From positions 1-14,758 of the forward strand of contig JBEVLT010000134.1 in the NCBI GenBank assembly GCA_040509055.1: DNA of 14,758 nt, read 5' to 3'. The position numbers and the translations under genes were made by a program. The notes beneath the pieces are model-generated. The model was not told the origin of the DNA. It was given only the letters and a program-made list of their open reading frames with translations, and searched no databases. How positions within the stretch are numbered: position 1 is the stretch's first letter; the number at the start of each line of letters is the position of its first letter. This DNA comes from JAJKIP01 sp040509055 (GTDB taxonomy: Bacteria; Bacteroidota; Bacteroidia; Chitinophagales; Chitinophagaceae). Positions 14,651 to 14,758 of this stretch are shown piece by piece.

Positions 14651-14758
14651 CTAATTGTTTTTATTTACCGGGTTCAGTTTCGCGTTTTTCTCCCAGGCAG
14701 CAAAAACCCTTTTTTCTTCAGAAGTAAGCTTGTCCGAAATAAAATGTATTTGTGAGGA
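14651..14758 (-). CDS. 3' end of an upstream paralogous exported-protein gene (partial)
   Basis: The minus strand is open from the window edge to TAG (14651-14653) and encodes 35 residues. DKLTSEEKRVFAAWEKNA in this tail lines up with DQLSAEEVAIFDSWEKNA in the next gene; over the 30 residues that align, 13 are identical by eye. The match in the correct frame, and the two-base spacing to the next ATG, support a real gene that continues past the right edge. Its product ends soon after this element, so it lacks the C-terminal part of its paralog. Function is unknown. Confidence 0.75.
   Translation of the reverse strand, partial: SSQIHFISDKLTSEEKRVFAAWEKNAKLNPVNKNN

Noticed and set aside
13404..14758. 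Right-end AT-rich region as a mobile element or island
   Set aside because: No transposase, integrase, terminal repeats or tRNA is visible. The lower GC impression is by eye, and the tandem paralogs are explained by local duplication.

Overview
The window reads as the chromosome of a Bacteroidota bacterium, most likely of the Chitinophagaceae/Sphingobacteriia type. The evidence is the set of proteins (a Bacteroidota-type ClpS, ValRS with a KMSKQ signature, a long S9 peptidase with a GVPAVDKGK tail, a huge secreted zincin/propeller/barrel protein), the near absence of Shine-Dalgarno sequences, and several copies of the Bacteroidota promoter -7 element TAnnTTTG. It looks like ordinary, dense core chromosome: I see no transposase, integrase, phage gene, CRISPR array, tRNA or rRNA. 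No gap between genes exceeds about 125 bases.

Layout, left to right. The edge carries the last codons of a possible plus-strand gene, whose stop overlaps the stop of a minus-strand SixA-like histidine phosphatase (62-556). A divergent plus-strand gene of unknown function (642-1361) converges on a small exported protein of unknown function (1384-1905, minus). Upstream of that on the minus strand are a 981-residue S9 prolyl-oligopeptidase-type exopeptidase (1937-4882) and an EamA-type transporter (4962-5864). The transporter is divergent from a two-gene plus-strand unit, clpS (5915-6217) and aat (6257-6913), which together form the bacterial N-degron module: Aat attaches Leu/Phe to N-termini and ClpS hands those proteins to ClpAP-type proteases. 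aat overlaps tail to tail with a COG4947-type esterase (6910-7641, minus), and valS (7761-10391, plus) diverges from it.

A convergent gap (10392-10515) holds three copies of a small AACCT-N3-AGGTT hairpin. Next is a 939-residue minus-strand protein with an N-terminal HEYRH zincin domain, a central TolB/WD40-like propeller and a C-terminal outer-membrane-like beta-barrel (10516-13335). The right end has a lower apparent GC content and carries two tightly coupled minus-strand genes for exported proteins. The second (13404-14648) contains a segment closely matching the C-terminus of the first (14651 to the window edge), which points to a tandem paralog pair in which one member gained a C-terminal domain.

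Nothing here is clearly a new defence or mobile system. The points most worth a second look are the zincin-propeller-barrel protein with an inverted repeat touching its start codon, the hairpin-repeat cluster after valS, the tandem paralog pair at the right edge, and the compact promoter architecture, including divergent adjoining -7 boxes at clpS/EamA and a nearly leaderless valS.
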